Positions 7,236 through 16,335 of a stretch of DNA of 57,447 bases are shown here, in pieces. The stretch lies in assembly GCA_910585525.1 (NCBI GenBank), contig CAJUFR010000012.1, forward strand, positions 1 to 57,447, given 5' to 3'. The notes below the pieces were generated by a model that had not been told where the DNA came from, ran no database searches, and worked only from the letters and a program-made list of their open reading frames with translations. Both the position numbers and the translations under genes were made by a program. The stretch is from an uncultured Angelakisella sp. (GTDB lineage Bacteria; Bacillota; Clostridia; Oscillospirales; Ruminococcaceae). Numbering within the stretch: position 1 is the first letter of the stretch; each line of letters begins with the position of its first letter.

Positions 7236-8966
7236 ATGTTTCGACTTTTGGCAAGGCTGAAGGGTTCCTGGCTGCGCATCATCCTGTTGGCAGCCCTCAC
7301 CCTGGCTGGGGTCTATTCCGACCTCTACCTTCCCTCCCTCATGGCCCGCATCATCAACGACGGCATCACCGGCGGGGATCAGCGGCTCATCCTCCTCACC
7401 GGGGCCGAGATGCTGCTCTTTGCCCTTTTGGGGGTGCTTTGCGCCGTGAGCAGCGGTATTTTAAGTTCCCAGGTCTCCATGGGCTTCGGCCGGGACCTGC
7501 GGGGGGCGGTGTTCCGCAAGACGGCCGCCCTCTCCCTCACCGAGTTCGAATCCTTTGGTACCGCCACCCTCATCACCCGCACCACCAACGACATCAACCA
7601 GGTCCAGATGTTCATCATGATGGCCTTCCGCATCCTCATCCGGGCCCCCCTGATGATCGTGGGCGGCGTCACCATGGCCTTTACCTCCAGCCCCTCCCTC
7701 TCCCGGGTGGTGCTCCTTTCGGTGCCCGCCCTGGTGGTCACGGTGGTGGCGGTGTCCTCCGTGGCCCTGCCCCTTTCCGGCACCATCCAGCGGTCGGTGG
7801 ACCGGGTCAACCGCATCCTCCGGGAAAAACTCACCGGCCTGCGGGTGGAACGGGCCTTTGGCACCGAGGAGTACGAGGAACAGCGGTTCGACGGGGCCAA
7901 CCGGGACCTTACCGCCGTCTCCATCCGCATGCACCGCACCATGTCGGTGCTGATGCCGGCCTTGACCCTGATCATGAGTTTCACCCAGATCAGCCTGGTC
8001 TGGTCCGGGGCGGTGCAGATCGACGCCGGCAACCTGCTGGTGGGTGACATGATGGCGGTGATCCAGTACGTGATGCAGATCATGATGTCGCTGATGATGT
8101 TCACCATGATCTTTGTCATGGCCCCCCGGGCAGTGGCCTCCGCCCGGCGGCTGAACGACGTGCTGGAGGCCCCGGAGGCCATCGCCGACCCCCTCTCCCC
8201 CGCCCCGGACACCGGGCTGCGGGGCACGGTGGAGTTCCGGGATGTCTCCCTCACCTACCAGGGGGCGGAAAAGCCGGTGCTGGAGGGCATCTCCTTCACC
8301 GCCCGCCCTGGGGAGACCACCGCCATCATCGGCTCCACCGGCAGCGGCAAGTCCACCCTGGTGAACCTGATCCCCCGGTTCTTCGACGCCACCGGCGGCG
8401 CGGTGCTGGTGGACGGGGTGGACGTTCGGCAGCTGGAGCAGAAGCAGCTGCGGGACAAGATCGGCTTCGTCCCCCAAAAGGCGCTGCTGTTCCGGGGCAC
8501 CATCCGGGAGAACATCGCCTACGGCAAGCCAACCGCCACCGACCTGGAGATACTGGAGGCGGCCCAGACCGCCCAGGCCCTGGACTTCATCCAGCAGAAG
8601 CCCGGCGGGCTGGAGGCCCCGGTGGCCCAACTGGGGCAGAACTTCTCCGGCGGCCAGAAGCAGCGGCTCTCCATCGCCCGGGCGCTGGTGCGCAAGCCGG
8701 AGATCTATATCTTTGACGACAGCTTCTCCGCCCTGGACGCCAAGACCGACGCCGCCCTCCGGGCCGCCCTGAAGCGGACCACCCAGGACGCCACCGTCCT
8801 TATCGTGGCCCAGAAGGTGAGCACCATCCTGGACGCCGACCGCATCATCGTGCTGGACGGCGGCGGCTGCGTGGGGATGGGCACCCATCGGGAACTGCTG
8901 CAAAGCTGCCCCGTTTACCAGGAGATCGTCTATTCCCAGATGCCGGCAGAGGAGGTGGGCGCATGA
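7236..8966 (+). CDS. ABC exporter half-transporter with degenerate Walker B glutamate
   Basis: Half-transporter of the multidrug/lipid ABC exporter class, with an N-terminal six-helix membrane domain and a C-terminal ATPase. The 576-residue product has Walker A GSTGSGKST near residue 365, signature FSGGQ, and Walker B IYIFDDSFSALD near residue 488, where the catalytic glutamate is aspartate. This is the mark of the non-catalytic site of heterodimeric exporters such as TM287/288 or BmrCD. The ATG at 7236 is preceded by AAAGGA; an earlier in-frame ATG at 7176 lies inside the promoter region. Its stop overlaps the partner gene's start as ATGA. The substrate is unknown. Confidence 0.9.
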   Translation: MFRLLARLKGSWLRIILLAALTLAGVYSDLYLPSLMARIINDGITGGDQRLILLTGAEMLLFALLGVLCAVSSGILSSQVSMGFGRDLRGAVFRKTAALSLTEFESFGTATLITRTTNDINQVQMFIMMAFRILIRAPLMIVGGVTMAFTSSPSLSRVVLLSVPALVVTVVAVSSVALPLSGTIQRSVDRVNRILREKLTGLRVERAFGTEEYEEQRFDGANRDLTAVSIRMHRTMSVLMPALTLIMSFTQISLVWSGAVQIDAGNLLVGDMMAVIQYVMQIMMSLMMFTMIFVMAPRAVASARRLNDVLEAPEAIADPLSPAPDTGLRGTVEFRDVSLTYQGAEKPVLEGISFTARPGETTAIIGSTGSGKSTLVNLIPRFFDATGGAVLVDGVDVRQLEQKQLRDKIGFVPQKALLFRGTIRENIAYGKPTATDLEILEAAQTAQALDFIQQKPGGLEAPVAQLGQNFSGGQKQRLSIARALVRKPEIYIFDDSFSALDAKTDAALRAALKRTTQDATVLIVAQKVSTILDADRIIVLDGGGCVGMGTHRELLQSCPVYQEIVYSQMPAEEVGA

Positions 8967-10789
8967 GAGGACCCATGGGCGGGGGCCGTCCCCCAAAAAA
9001 TTTCGACCGTCCCCGGGACACCAAAGGCACCCTCCGGCGGCTGCTGGCCTTTATGAAACCCTTCCACCTGGGGCTTGCCCTGGTGGTGCTGTTCGCCATC
9101 CTGGGCACCGTCTTTAACAGCCTGGGCCCCATGGTGCTGGGCTTTGCCACCAACGAGATACAGCGGGGCTTTTCCCGGATGATGGACGGCTCCGGCGGCA
9201 TCGACTTTTCCGCCGTGGCAAAGATACTGGCCGCCATGGCGGCGCTGTACATCCTCTCCGGCCTGTTCGGCTATTTCCAGAACTTCCTGGTGGCGGGGGT
9301 GTCCCAAAAGACCATCTACCGGCTGCGGAAAACGGTGGACGAGAAGATCAAGCGGCTGCCTCTGGGGTACTTTGACCGCAACTCCATCGGCGATGTCCTC
9401 AGCCGGGTCACCAACGATGTTGACACCGTTGCCACCACCCTGCAGCAGGGCATCAACCAGATGGTGAACTCCACCTTCACCGTCATCACCATCCTGGTGA
9501 TGATGCTGCTCATCAGCCCGGTGCTCACCCTGGTGGCCATCCTCACCCTCCCCCTCACCCTGCTGGCGTCGATGAATGTGGTGAAGGTCTCCCAAAAGCT
9601 GTTCAAGGGACAGGCGGACACCCTGGGCTCCCTCAACGGCTACATCGAGGAGATGTACACCGGCCACAACGTGGTGAAGGTCTTTTCCAAGGAGGCCGAC
9701 ACCATCGCCGCCTTTGACCGGATGAACGAGGAACTCTACCGCTACAGCTGGAAGGCCAACTTCATCTCCGGCATCATCATGCCGGTGACCAGCTTCATCG
9801 GCAACCTGGGGTATATCATCGTCACCATGCTGGGGGCGGTGTGGGTCATCCAGGGGAAGTTTTTGGTGGGCTCCATCCAGTCCTTTATCCAGTACATCCG
9901 CCATTTCAGCAACCCCATCGTCCAGTTCGCCAACCTGGCCAACATGCTCCAGTCCACCATGGCGGCGGCGGAGCGCATCTTTGAGTTTTTGGACGAGGCG
10001 GAGGAATCTCCCGACACCGCGACCGAGATCATCCCCCGCCAGGGGGAGGGCAGCGTGGAGTTCCAGCATGTCAGCTTCGGCTACAGCCCCGACCGCATCC
10101 TGCTCAAGGACCTGAGCCTTTCCATCCACCCCGGGGAGACGGTGGCCATCGTGGGCCCCACCGGGGCGGGCAAGACCACCCTGGTGAACCTGATCCTGCG
10201 GTTCTACGAGGTCAGCGGCGGCCGCATCCTGCTGGACGGGGCGGATATCTCCCGGATGTCCCGGAGGCAGCTGCGTTCCCGCATCGGCATGGTGCTCCAG
10301 GACACCTGGCTCTTTTCCGGCACCATCCGGGAGAACATCCGCTACGGCCGCCTGGACGCCACCGACCAGGAGGTGGAGGAGGCCGCCCGCTCCGCCCGGG
10401 CGGACAAATTCATCCGGGCGCTGCCCCAGGGGTACGACACCCTGCTGGGGGAGGACGCCTCCAACATCAGTCAGGGACAGCGGCAGCTCCTCACCATCGC
10501 CCGGGCCATCCTCTCCGACCCGGATATCCTCATCCTGGACGAGGCCACCAGCAGCGTGGACACCCGCACCGAGGTGCTCATCCAGAAGGCGATGCGGGCC
10601 CTGATGAAGGGCCGTACCAGCTTTGTCATCGCCCACCGCCTTTCCACCATCCGGGACGCCGGGAAGATACTGGTGATGCGGGACGGGGATATCATCGAGA
10701 CCGGCAGCCACCGGGAACTGATGGCCAAGGGCGGCTTCTACGCCAAGCTGTACCAGAGCCAGTTCCAGGGGGAAGAGGAAGCCTCCTGA
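8963..10789 (+). CDS. ABC exporter half-transporter, catalytic partner
   Basis: Second half of the heterodimeric exporter, 608 residues. It has an N-terminal extension (MRGPMGGGRPPKNFDRPRDT), six membrane helices, Walker A GPTGAGKTT near 398 and Walker B ILDEATSSVD near 522 with the catalytic Glu intact. Its signature is altered to ISQGQ, complementing the altered Walker B of the partner, so one composite ATP site is degenerate and the other canonical. Overlap with the first gene by ATGA indicates coupled translation and equal stoichiometry. The substrate cannot be read from sequence. Confidence 0.92.
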   Translation: MRGPMGGGRPPKNFDRPRDTKGTLRRLLAFMKPFHLGLALVVLFAILGTVFNSLGPMVLGFATNEIQRGFSRMMDGSGGIDFSAVAKILAAMAALYILSGLFGYFQNFLVAGVSQKTIYRLRKTVDEKIKRLPLGYFDRNSIGDVLSRVTNDVDTVATTLQQGINQMVNSTFTVITILVMMLLISPVLTLVAILTLPLTLLASMNVVKVSQKLFKGQADTLGSLNGYIEEMYTGHNVVKVFSKEADTIAAFDRMNEELYRYSWKANFISGIIMPVTSFIGNLGYIIVTMLGAVWVIQGKFLVGSIQSFIQYIRHFSNPIVQFANLANMLQSTMAAAERIFEFLDEAEESPDTATEIIPRQGEGSVEFQHVSFGYSPDRILLKDLSLSIHPGETVAIVGPTGAGKTTLVNLILRFYEVSGGRILLDGADISRMSRRQLRSRIGMVLQDTWLFSGTIRENIRYGRLDATDQEVEEAARSARADKFIRALPQGYDTLLGEDASNISQGQRQLLTIARAILSDPDILILDEATSSVDTRTEVLIQKAMRALMKGRTSFVIAHRLSTIRDAGKILVMRDGDIIETGSHRELMAKGGFYAKLYQSQFQGEEEAS

Positions 10790-10796
10790 CGATATC

Positions 10797-10831
10797 AAAA
10801 AGGCCCCCTCCGTTTTGGAGGGGGCCTTTTT
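10797..10831. terminator. Bidirectional terminator between ABC exporter and pfkA
   Basis: AAAAAGGCCCCCTCC (10797-10811) pairs with GGAGGGGGCCTTTTT (10817-10831) around a 5-base loop. Flanking A and T runs let it end both converging transcripts. Confidence 0.95.
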
Positions 10832-10844
10832 ATCCGCCACCGGG

Positions 10845-11822
10845 TCAGATGGAAATTTCGTACGCCACTTTATACAGATACTCGTCGATATCCTTCTTCA
10901 TGTCCAGCGCCTCGTTGATGTCGTAGTCCACGATGCGGTTGTTCTGGATGCCCACCACCCGGTTGCCCTTGCCGTGCTCCAGCAGTTCCACCGCCCGGAA
11001 GCCCATGACGCTGGCGTGCACCCGCTCCTGGGCGGTGGGGGTGCCGCCCCGCTGGACATGGCCCAGAACGGTGAGCCGGGTCTCGATGCCGGTCTTTTCC
11101 TGGATGTAGTTGCAGATCTCCTGGGTGTTGCCCACGCCCTCCGCCACGATGACGATAAAGTGATGCTTACCGGTCTTGAGGGTAGCCCGGATACGGGCCA
11201 CCACGTCCCGGTCCAGGTCGTAAGGGCGCTCCGGGATGAGGGTGGCGATGGCCCCGCAGGAGATGCCGGCGTAGATGGCGATATGCCCCGCCCGGCGGCC
11301 CATCACCTCCACCACCGAGCAGCGGTCGTGGGACTGGGAGGTGTCACGCAGCCGGTCGACGCTCTCCACCACCGTGTTGACGGCGGTGTCGAAGCCGATG
11401 GTGTACTCGGTGGAGGCGATGTCGTTGTCGATGGTGCCGGGGAGGCCGATGCAGGGGATGCCGGCGTTGGAAAGGTTCCGGGCGCCCTTAAAGGAGCCGT
11501 CGCCGCCGATGACCACCAGGCCGTCGATGCCCAGCTTGTGGCACATCTCCACCCCTTTTTTCAGGCCCTCGTCGGTCTTGAATTCCTCGCACCGGGCGGT
11601 GCAGAGGACGGTGCCGCCCCGCTGGATGATCTCGCTGACGCTGCGCAGCTTCATCTCCTCCACCTCGCCGTTGAGGAGGCCCTCATAGCCGTGGCGGATG
11701 CCCACCATCCGGTGTCCCCGGGTGATGCCGGTGCGCACCACGGCCCGTACCGCGGCGTTCATCCCCGGGGCGTCGCCGCCGCTGGTGAGGACGCCGATGG
11801 TGATCTTCCCATTTTCGTTCAT
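10845..11822 (-). CDS. pfkA: ATP-dependent 6-phosphofructokinase
   Basis: Phosphorylates fructose 6-phosphate to fructose 1,6-bisphosphate, the committed step of glycolysis. The 325-residue product is typical in length, with TSGGDAPGMNAAVR near the N-terminus, nucleotide-site GGDGS and catalytic PGTIDND. Gly rather than Asp in GGDGS and Gly in PGTIDND indicate use of ATP rather than pyrophosphate. The ATG at 11822 lies eight bases from AGGAGG; the adjacent GTG at 11825 is possible. It follows dnaE in the conserved clostridial order. No pyruvate kinase gene follows it, unlike in many relatives. Confidence 0.96.
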   Translation of the reverse strand: MNENGKITIGVLTSGGDAPGMNAAVRAVVRTGITRGHRMVGIRHGYEGLLNGEVEEMKLRSVSEIIQRGGTVLCTARCEEFKTDEGLKKGVEMCHKLGIDGLVVIGGDGSFKGARNLSNAGIPCIGLPGTIDNDIASTEYTIGFDTAVNTVVESVDRLRDTSQSHDRCSVVEVMGRRAGHIAIYAGISCGAIATLIPERPYDLDRDVVARIRATLKTGKHHFIVIVAEGVGNTQEICNYIQEKTGIETRLTVLGHVQRGGTPTAQERVHASVMGFRAVELLEHGKGNRVVGIQNNRIVDYDINEALDMKKDIDEYLYKVAYEISI

Positions 11823-11951
11823 CACATATCCCTCCTGTCCGGCAGGGGGGCAAAGCCACCGCCGCCGGGTCCTTTTTCCATTTTTTCCATCTTCATTTTA
11901 CATTTTCCCGCCCGGGAAGTAAAGAAGCGTATCCCACAAAGAAATCCGCCC

Positions 11952-14900
11952 TCAGTTCAGTTTTTTTACATTCTCGTTACCCAATGTCACCCCCAACTCC
12001 CGCAGCAGCACCGGGTTGGGGTCGCACCAGATGGTCCGGGGGGCCCGCAGCAGCTTGCCGGTGTCGTCCGCCTGGAAGTAGACCGGGCAGCCGCCCTCGA
12101 ATATTTGCAGCAGCAGCTTCACCCGGGCCACCGGCGGGGCGTCCATCGACGCCACGTGGAGGTACACCCCCGCCCGGGGGCTGGGGGGCGGGGCGGCGGC
12201 CACCTCGGCGGCGGGGTCGCCCCGGCGGGGGCTCCCCTGGCTGCCGCCCTGGTAGGCGGGGCGGTCGGCCATGGGACCCAGAGCCCGTTCCTCCAGCGTC
12301 ATCACGTCGTCCAGGATCAGCTTGGCGGCCTCCTCCTCCTTGAGGGAGACCCGGCCCCGCAAAAACACCGGCTCCCCCGCCACCAGCCGGTGGGAGTGGG
12401 CGGCGTAGACGCGGGGGAACACCAGCACCTCGATGGCCCCGGTCATGTCCTCCACCGTCAAAAAGGCCATGTTCTCCCCGCTTTTGGTCAGCTTCAGCCG
12501 CTTGGCGGTGATCATCCCCATGACGTAGATGGAGGTGTTGTCGTAGCTTTGGTTCTGCTCCGGGTCGGTGACCCGCACCAGCTTCACCACCCCGTATTTG
12601 GGGTAAAGGGCCTCGTAGTGGGACATGGGGTGACCGGAGATATACAGGCCGGTGACCTCCTTTTCCCCCGCCAGCAGCACCGACGGGCTGTCCTCGTCCA
12701 CCAGGGGCAGGGAAAGTTCCTCGTCGTCCGGCTCGTCCCCAAAGAGGCTGATCTGTCCGGTGCTCCTCCACCGCTCCCGGGCGGCCAGCACCTCCCCCGC
12801 CTTGGGGTAGCCCTCCAGCATCTGGCGCCGGTTGGCCCCCAGGCCGTCCAGGGCGCCGCTTTTGATGAGGCTTTCAACGCTCCGCTTGTTCAGTTCCCCG
12901 CCGTACATCCGGCGGTAGAAGTCCAGGAAGCTGGCAAACGGCCCGTTCTCCTCCCGCTGGGCGATGACCTCCCGGATGACCCCGGCCCCCAGGTTCTTCA
13001 CCGCCAGCAGGCCAAAGCGGATCCCCTCCGGGGTGACGGTGAACCCCTCCCCGCTCTCGTTGATGCGGGGGGGCAGCACCTTGATCCCCAGGCGGCCGCA
13101 CTCCTCGATGTACTCGATGACCTTGCTGGTGTTGTCCAAAATACTGGTGAGGAGGGCCGCCATATATTCCTTTGGGTGGTGGCACTTGAGGTAGGCGGTC
13201 TGGTAGGCCACCAGGGCGTAGGCGGCGGCGTGGGACTTGTTGAAGGCGTAAGCGGCGAAGGAACTCATCTCGTCAAAGATGCGGCTGGCGGCGGCCTCCG
13301 GCACGCCGTTCTTTTTGCACCCCTCCAGGAAGTGGGTGCGCTCCTTGGCCATGACGTCGGCCTTCTTCTTGCTCATGGCCCGGCGGACCAGGTCAGCCTG
13401 GCCGTAGCTGTACCCGCCCAACTCCCGGCAGATCTGCATCACCTGTTCCTGGTAGACGATGCAGCCGTAGGTCACCTCCAGGATGGGGCGGAGTTTTTCG
13501 GTAAGGTAGGTAACATGCTCCGGGTGGTGGCGGCAATCCACATACTTGGGGATGGATTCCATCGGTCCGGGGCGGTAGAGGGAGATGGCGGCGATGATAT
13601 CCTCCATGGAGGTGGGCTGCAGCTGGGTGATCATCCGGCGCATCCCCCCGGATTCCAGCTGGAACACCCCCCCGGTGTCCCCGGCTGAAAGCATCTGGAA
13701 TACCGCCGGGTCGTCCAGGGGCATCTTTTCGATGGAAAAGCCGGGGTCCTCCTTTTGCAGCATCTTTTCGGTGTCATTGATGACGGTGAGGTTCCGCAGG
13801 CCCAAAAAGTCCATCTTCAGCAGGCCCAGTTCCTCCAGGGTGGTCATGGTGTACTGGGTCACCACCGCCTCGTCGTTTTTGGCCAGGGGGACGTAGCTTT
13901 CCACCGTGTCGTGGGTGATGACCACCCCGGCGGCGTGGGTGGAGGCGTGGCGGGGCATCCCCTCCACCTGCTGGGCCAGTTCCACCAGTTCCTTGATCTT
14001 GGGGTCCAGGCCCATCAGGTCCCGGAGTTCCTTGGAGCCCTCGATGGCCTTTTTCAGGGTGATGTGCAGTTCCATGGGCACCATCTTGGCCGCCTGGTCC
14101 ACCTGGGGGTAGGGGATGCCCAGAGCCCGGCCCACGTCCCGGATGGCCCCCCGGGCGGCCATGGTGCCGAAGGTGACGATCTGGGCCACGTGGTCCGCCC
14201 CGTATTTTCGCACCACGTAGTCGATGACCTCCTGGCGGCGGACGTAGCAGAAGTCCACGTCAAAGTCCGGCATGCTGATCCGCTCCGGGTTCAGAAAACG
14301 CTCGAACAACAGGTTGAAGCGGATGGGGTCGATGCCGGTGATGCCGATGCAGTAGGCGGCGATAGACCCGGCCCCGGAGCCACGCCCCGGCCCCACCGGG
14401 ATGCCAACGCTCCGGGCGTAGTTGATGAAATCGTAGACGATGAGGTAGTAGTTGACATACCCCATCTTGTGGATCACCGAAAGCTCGTACTCCAGCCGGT
14501 CCCGGACCTCCCGGGGGGCGTTTTCCCCGTAGCGGCGTGTAAAGCCCTCCCGGCAGAGGCGGAAGAAATAGTCTACATTGTCCTCCCCGTTGGGGGCCTC
14601 GAACCGGGGCAGCTTGGTCTTGCCGAACTCGAACTCCACCTGGCAGCGCCGGGCGATCTCCACCGTGTTGGAGATGGCGGAGGGGATGGCCCCAAACACC
14701 TCCGCCATCTCGTCCCCGGATTTGAGGTAGAATTCCTGGGTGGGGAACTCCAGGGCCATCTCCTCATTGACGGTGTGGCCGGTCTGGATGCAAAGGAGGA
14801 GGTGCTGTAACTTGTGGTCCTCCTTACGGAGGTAATGGGAATCGTTGGTGGCCGCCAGCCCCACCCCCAGTTCCTCCGACAGCTTCACCAGCTGGGGCAG

Positions 14901-15458
14901 GATGCGGGCCTGCTCCTCGATGCCGTGGTTCTGCACCTCGATGAAGTAGTTTTCCGCCCCGAACTGGTCCCGGTACCAGGCGGCGGCCTCTTTGGCCTTT
15001 TCATACTCCCCGGCGCTCAAGGCCCGGGGCACCTCCCCCGCCAGGCAGGCGGAAAGGCAGATGAGACCCTCTGTGTGGCCGGGGATCAATTCCCGGTCGA
15101 TGCGGGGCTTGAAGTAGAACCCCTCGGTGAATCCCCGGGAGACCAGCCAGGCCAGGTTCTGGTAGCCTGTGTTGTTTTTGCAGAGCAGCACCAGGTGGTA
15201 GGGGCGCTTGTCCTTCTGGGGGTCCTTGTCGCCCCGGCCCCGGGGGGCCACATAGACCTCGCAGCCGATAATGGGCTTGATACCGGCTTTCTTGGCGGCC
15301 TTGTAGAAGTCCACCGCCCCGTACATCACCCCGTGGTCGGTGATGGCCACCGCCTCCTGCCCCAGTTCCTTGGCCCGGAGCACCAGGTCGTTGATCTTGC
15401 AGGCCCCGTCCAGGAGGCTGTATTCGGTGTGGACGTGGAGATGGACGAAATCGGTCAT
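11952..15458 (-). CDS. dnaE: DNA polymerase III alpha subunit DnaE
   Basis: Replicative polymerase; in PolC-containing Firmicutes it extends primers before PolC takes over. About 1,168 residues: PHP domain at the start (FVHLHVHTEYSLLDG), the catalytic palm with PDFDVDF, finger and duplex-binding regions, and a C-terminal OB fold followed by a Pro/Ala-rich stretch and tail domain. No 3'-5' exonuclease motif is present, as expected for DnaE. The ATG at 15458 is chosen because MTDFVHLHVHTEYS matches the usual family start; GTG at 15470 is the alternative. A second replicase, polC, lies about 10 kb away. Confidence 0.97.
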   Translation of the reverse strand: MTDFVHLHVHTEYSLLDGACKINDLVLRAKELGQEAVAITDHGVMYGAVDFYKAAKKAGIKPIIGCEVYVAPRGRGDKDPQKDKRPYHLVLLCKNNTGYQNLAWLVSRGFTEGFYFKPRIDRELIPGHTEGLICLSACLAGEVPRALSAGEYEKAKEAAAWYRDQFGAENYFIEVQNHGIEEQARILPQLVKLSEELGVGLAATNDSHYLRKEDHKLQHLLLCIQTGHTVNEEMALEFPTQEFYLKSGDEMAEVFGAIPSAISNTVEIARRCQVEFEFGKTKLPRFEAPNGEDNVDYFFRLCREGFTRRYGENAPREVRDRLEYELSVIHKMGYVNYYLIVYDFINYARSVGIPVGPGRGSGAGSIAAYCIGITGIDPIRFNLLFERFLNPERISMPDFDVDFCYVRRQEVIDYVVRKYGADHVAQIVTFGTMAARGAIRDVGRALGIPYPQVDQAAKMVPMELHITLKKAIEGSKELRDLMGLDPKIKELVELAQQVEGMPRHASTHAAGVVITHDTVESYVPLAKNDEAVVTQYTMTTLEELGLLKMDFLGLRNLTVINDTEKMLQKEDPGFSIEKMPLDDPAVFQMLSAGDTGGVFQLESGGMRRMITQLQPTSMEDIIAAISLYRPGPMESIPKYVDCRHHPEHVTYLTEKLRPILEVTYGCIVYQEQVMQICRELGGYSYGQADLVRRAMSKKKADVMAKERTHFLEGCKKNGVPEAAASRIFDEMSSFAAYAFNKSHAAAYALVAYQTAYLKCHHPKEYMAALLTSILDNTSKVIEYIEECGRLGIKVLPPRINESGEGFTVTPEGIRFGLLAVKNLGAGVIREVIAQREENGPFASFLDFYRRMYGGELNKRSVESLIKSGALDGLGANRRQMLEGYPKAGEVLAARERWRSTGQISLFGDEPDDEELSLPLVDEDSPSVLLAGEKEVTGLYISGHPMSHYEALYPKYGVVKLVRVTDPEQNQSYDNTSIYVMGMITAKRLKLTKSGENMAFLTVEDMTGAIEVLVFPRVYAAHSHRLVAGEPVFLRGRVSLKEEEAAKLILDDVMTLEERALGPMADRPAYQGGSQGSPRRGDPAAEVAAAPPPSPRAGVYLHVASMDAPPVARVKLLLQIFEGGCPVYFQADDTGKLLRAPRTIWCDPNPVLLRELGVTLGNENVKKLN

Positions 15459-15486
15459 GGGTGTCACCACTTTCTTTTTGTTATGG

Positions 15487-16335
15487 TCAGGTGTCGGGGT
15501 TCGTGATAGATCCGTCGGGGCTTTTTTCCGGGAGGCCCCGGGGAGGCATATACTCCAGCATATCCTCCGGGATGCCCATTTTTTCCGCCAGGTCCTTCAC
15601 CGGCTGGGGCAGTTCTTGCCAGTGTTCCACTTCCTCCTCCGGCACCAGCCCGCCGGACAGAACGACCCCTCCTAAGGGGTGTACCTCCGCAAGAATGGAA
15701 AACCCTGGCGCGATGTCCAGCTGGTCCACCGCCTTCGCAAATTCCTCCTGCTTTGCCACTGAAGGCAGCTTTTTCCTTTCCCCCGGAAGGCCGCCGACAT
15801 AGGCCACCTCGTCCCAGGGATCGCCCTTCCAGCCGTCCAGGACGCTGTCGATAACATCCTGCTGGACGACGCCTACCTCCAGTGTCACCTTCATACCGTC
15901 CAGATCGTAGACCACCTTATAATAGCTGAAGCTGTCCTTGACCTTTTCAAAGACCGGCATCAATCCCTGCTCCAGCTGATAACACCTGTTGTACAACTCG
16001 TTTTCCCTCTCGAACCGCTCCAGTTCCTCGGGGGTATACATAAAAGAGGTGTCCGGGTTTTCACTGGCATCATCCCCGGAACCGAAGTCCGGGTTCACCT
16101 CCCCCTGGGGCGGCAGGGGCAGGCCGTCCGGCTCCGGGGCGGGCACCGGCTCCTTCTCCGGTTGGGAGGAGGGGGGCTCCGGCGCAGACGATGGCTCTGG
16201 CTCCGAGGAAGAGGGCTCCGCCGCCGAAGCCTGGCTTTCCGGCAGGGCAGAGGGCTCCGGGGCGGGGGCCTGTCCCCCGGCGGCGCAGGCGGAGAGCAGC
16301 AGGACAGACAACAAAAGAATGAGTATCCGTTTCAT
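15487..16335 (-). CDS. Predicted lipoprotein with Pro/Glu/Ser-rich linker
   Basis: Unrecognised secreted lipoprotein of 282 residues. A signal peptide ends in lipobox LLSAC at about residue 16. A low-complexity linker rich in Pro, Ser, Glu and Ala runs to about residue 75, then a folded-looking domain of about 190 residues (FMYTPEELERFERENELYNR onward) has mixed charge and no motif I know. The start codon overlaps the whiA stop as ATGA, so it is coupled to whiA. It sits between whiA and dnaE, where most relatives have no such gene. Surface anchoring is likely; function unknown. Confidence 0.75.
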   Translation of the reverse strand: MKRILILLLSVLLLSACAAGGQAPAPEPSALPESQASAAEPSSSEPEPSSAPEPPSSQPEKEPVPAPEPDGLPLPPQGEVNPDFGSGDDASENPDTSFMYTPEELERFERENELYNRCYQLEQGLMPVFEKVKDSFSYYKVVYDLDGMKVTLEVGVVQQDVIDSVLDGWKGDPWDEVAYVGGLPGERKKLPSVAKQEEFAKAVDQLDIAPGFSILAEVHPLGGVVLSGGLVPEEEVEHWQELPQPVKDLAEKMGIPEDMLEYMPPRGLPEKSPDGSITNPDT

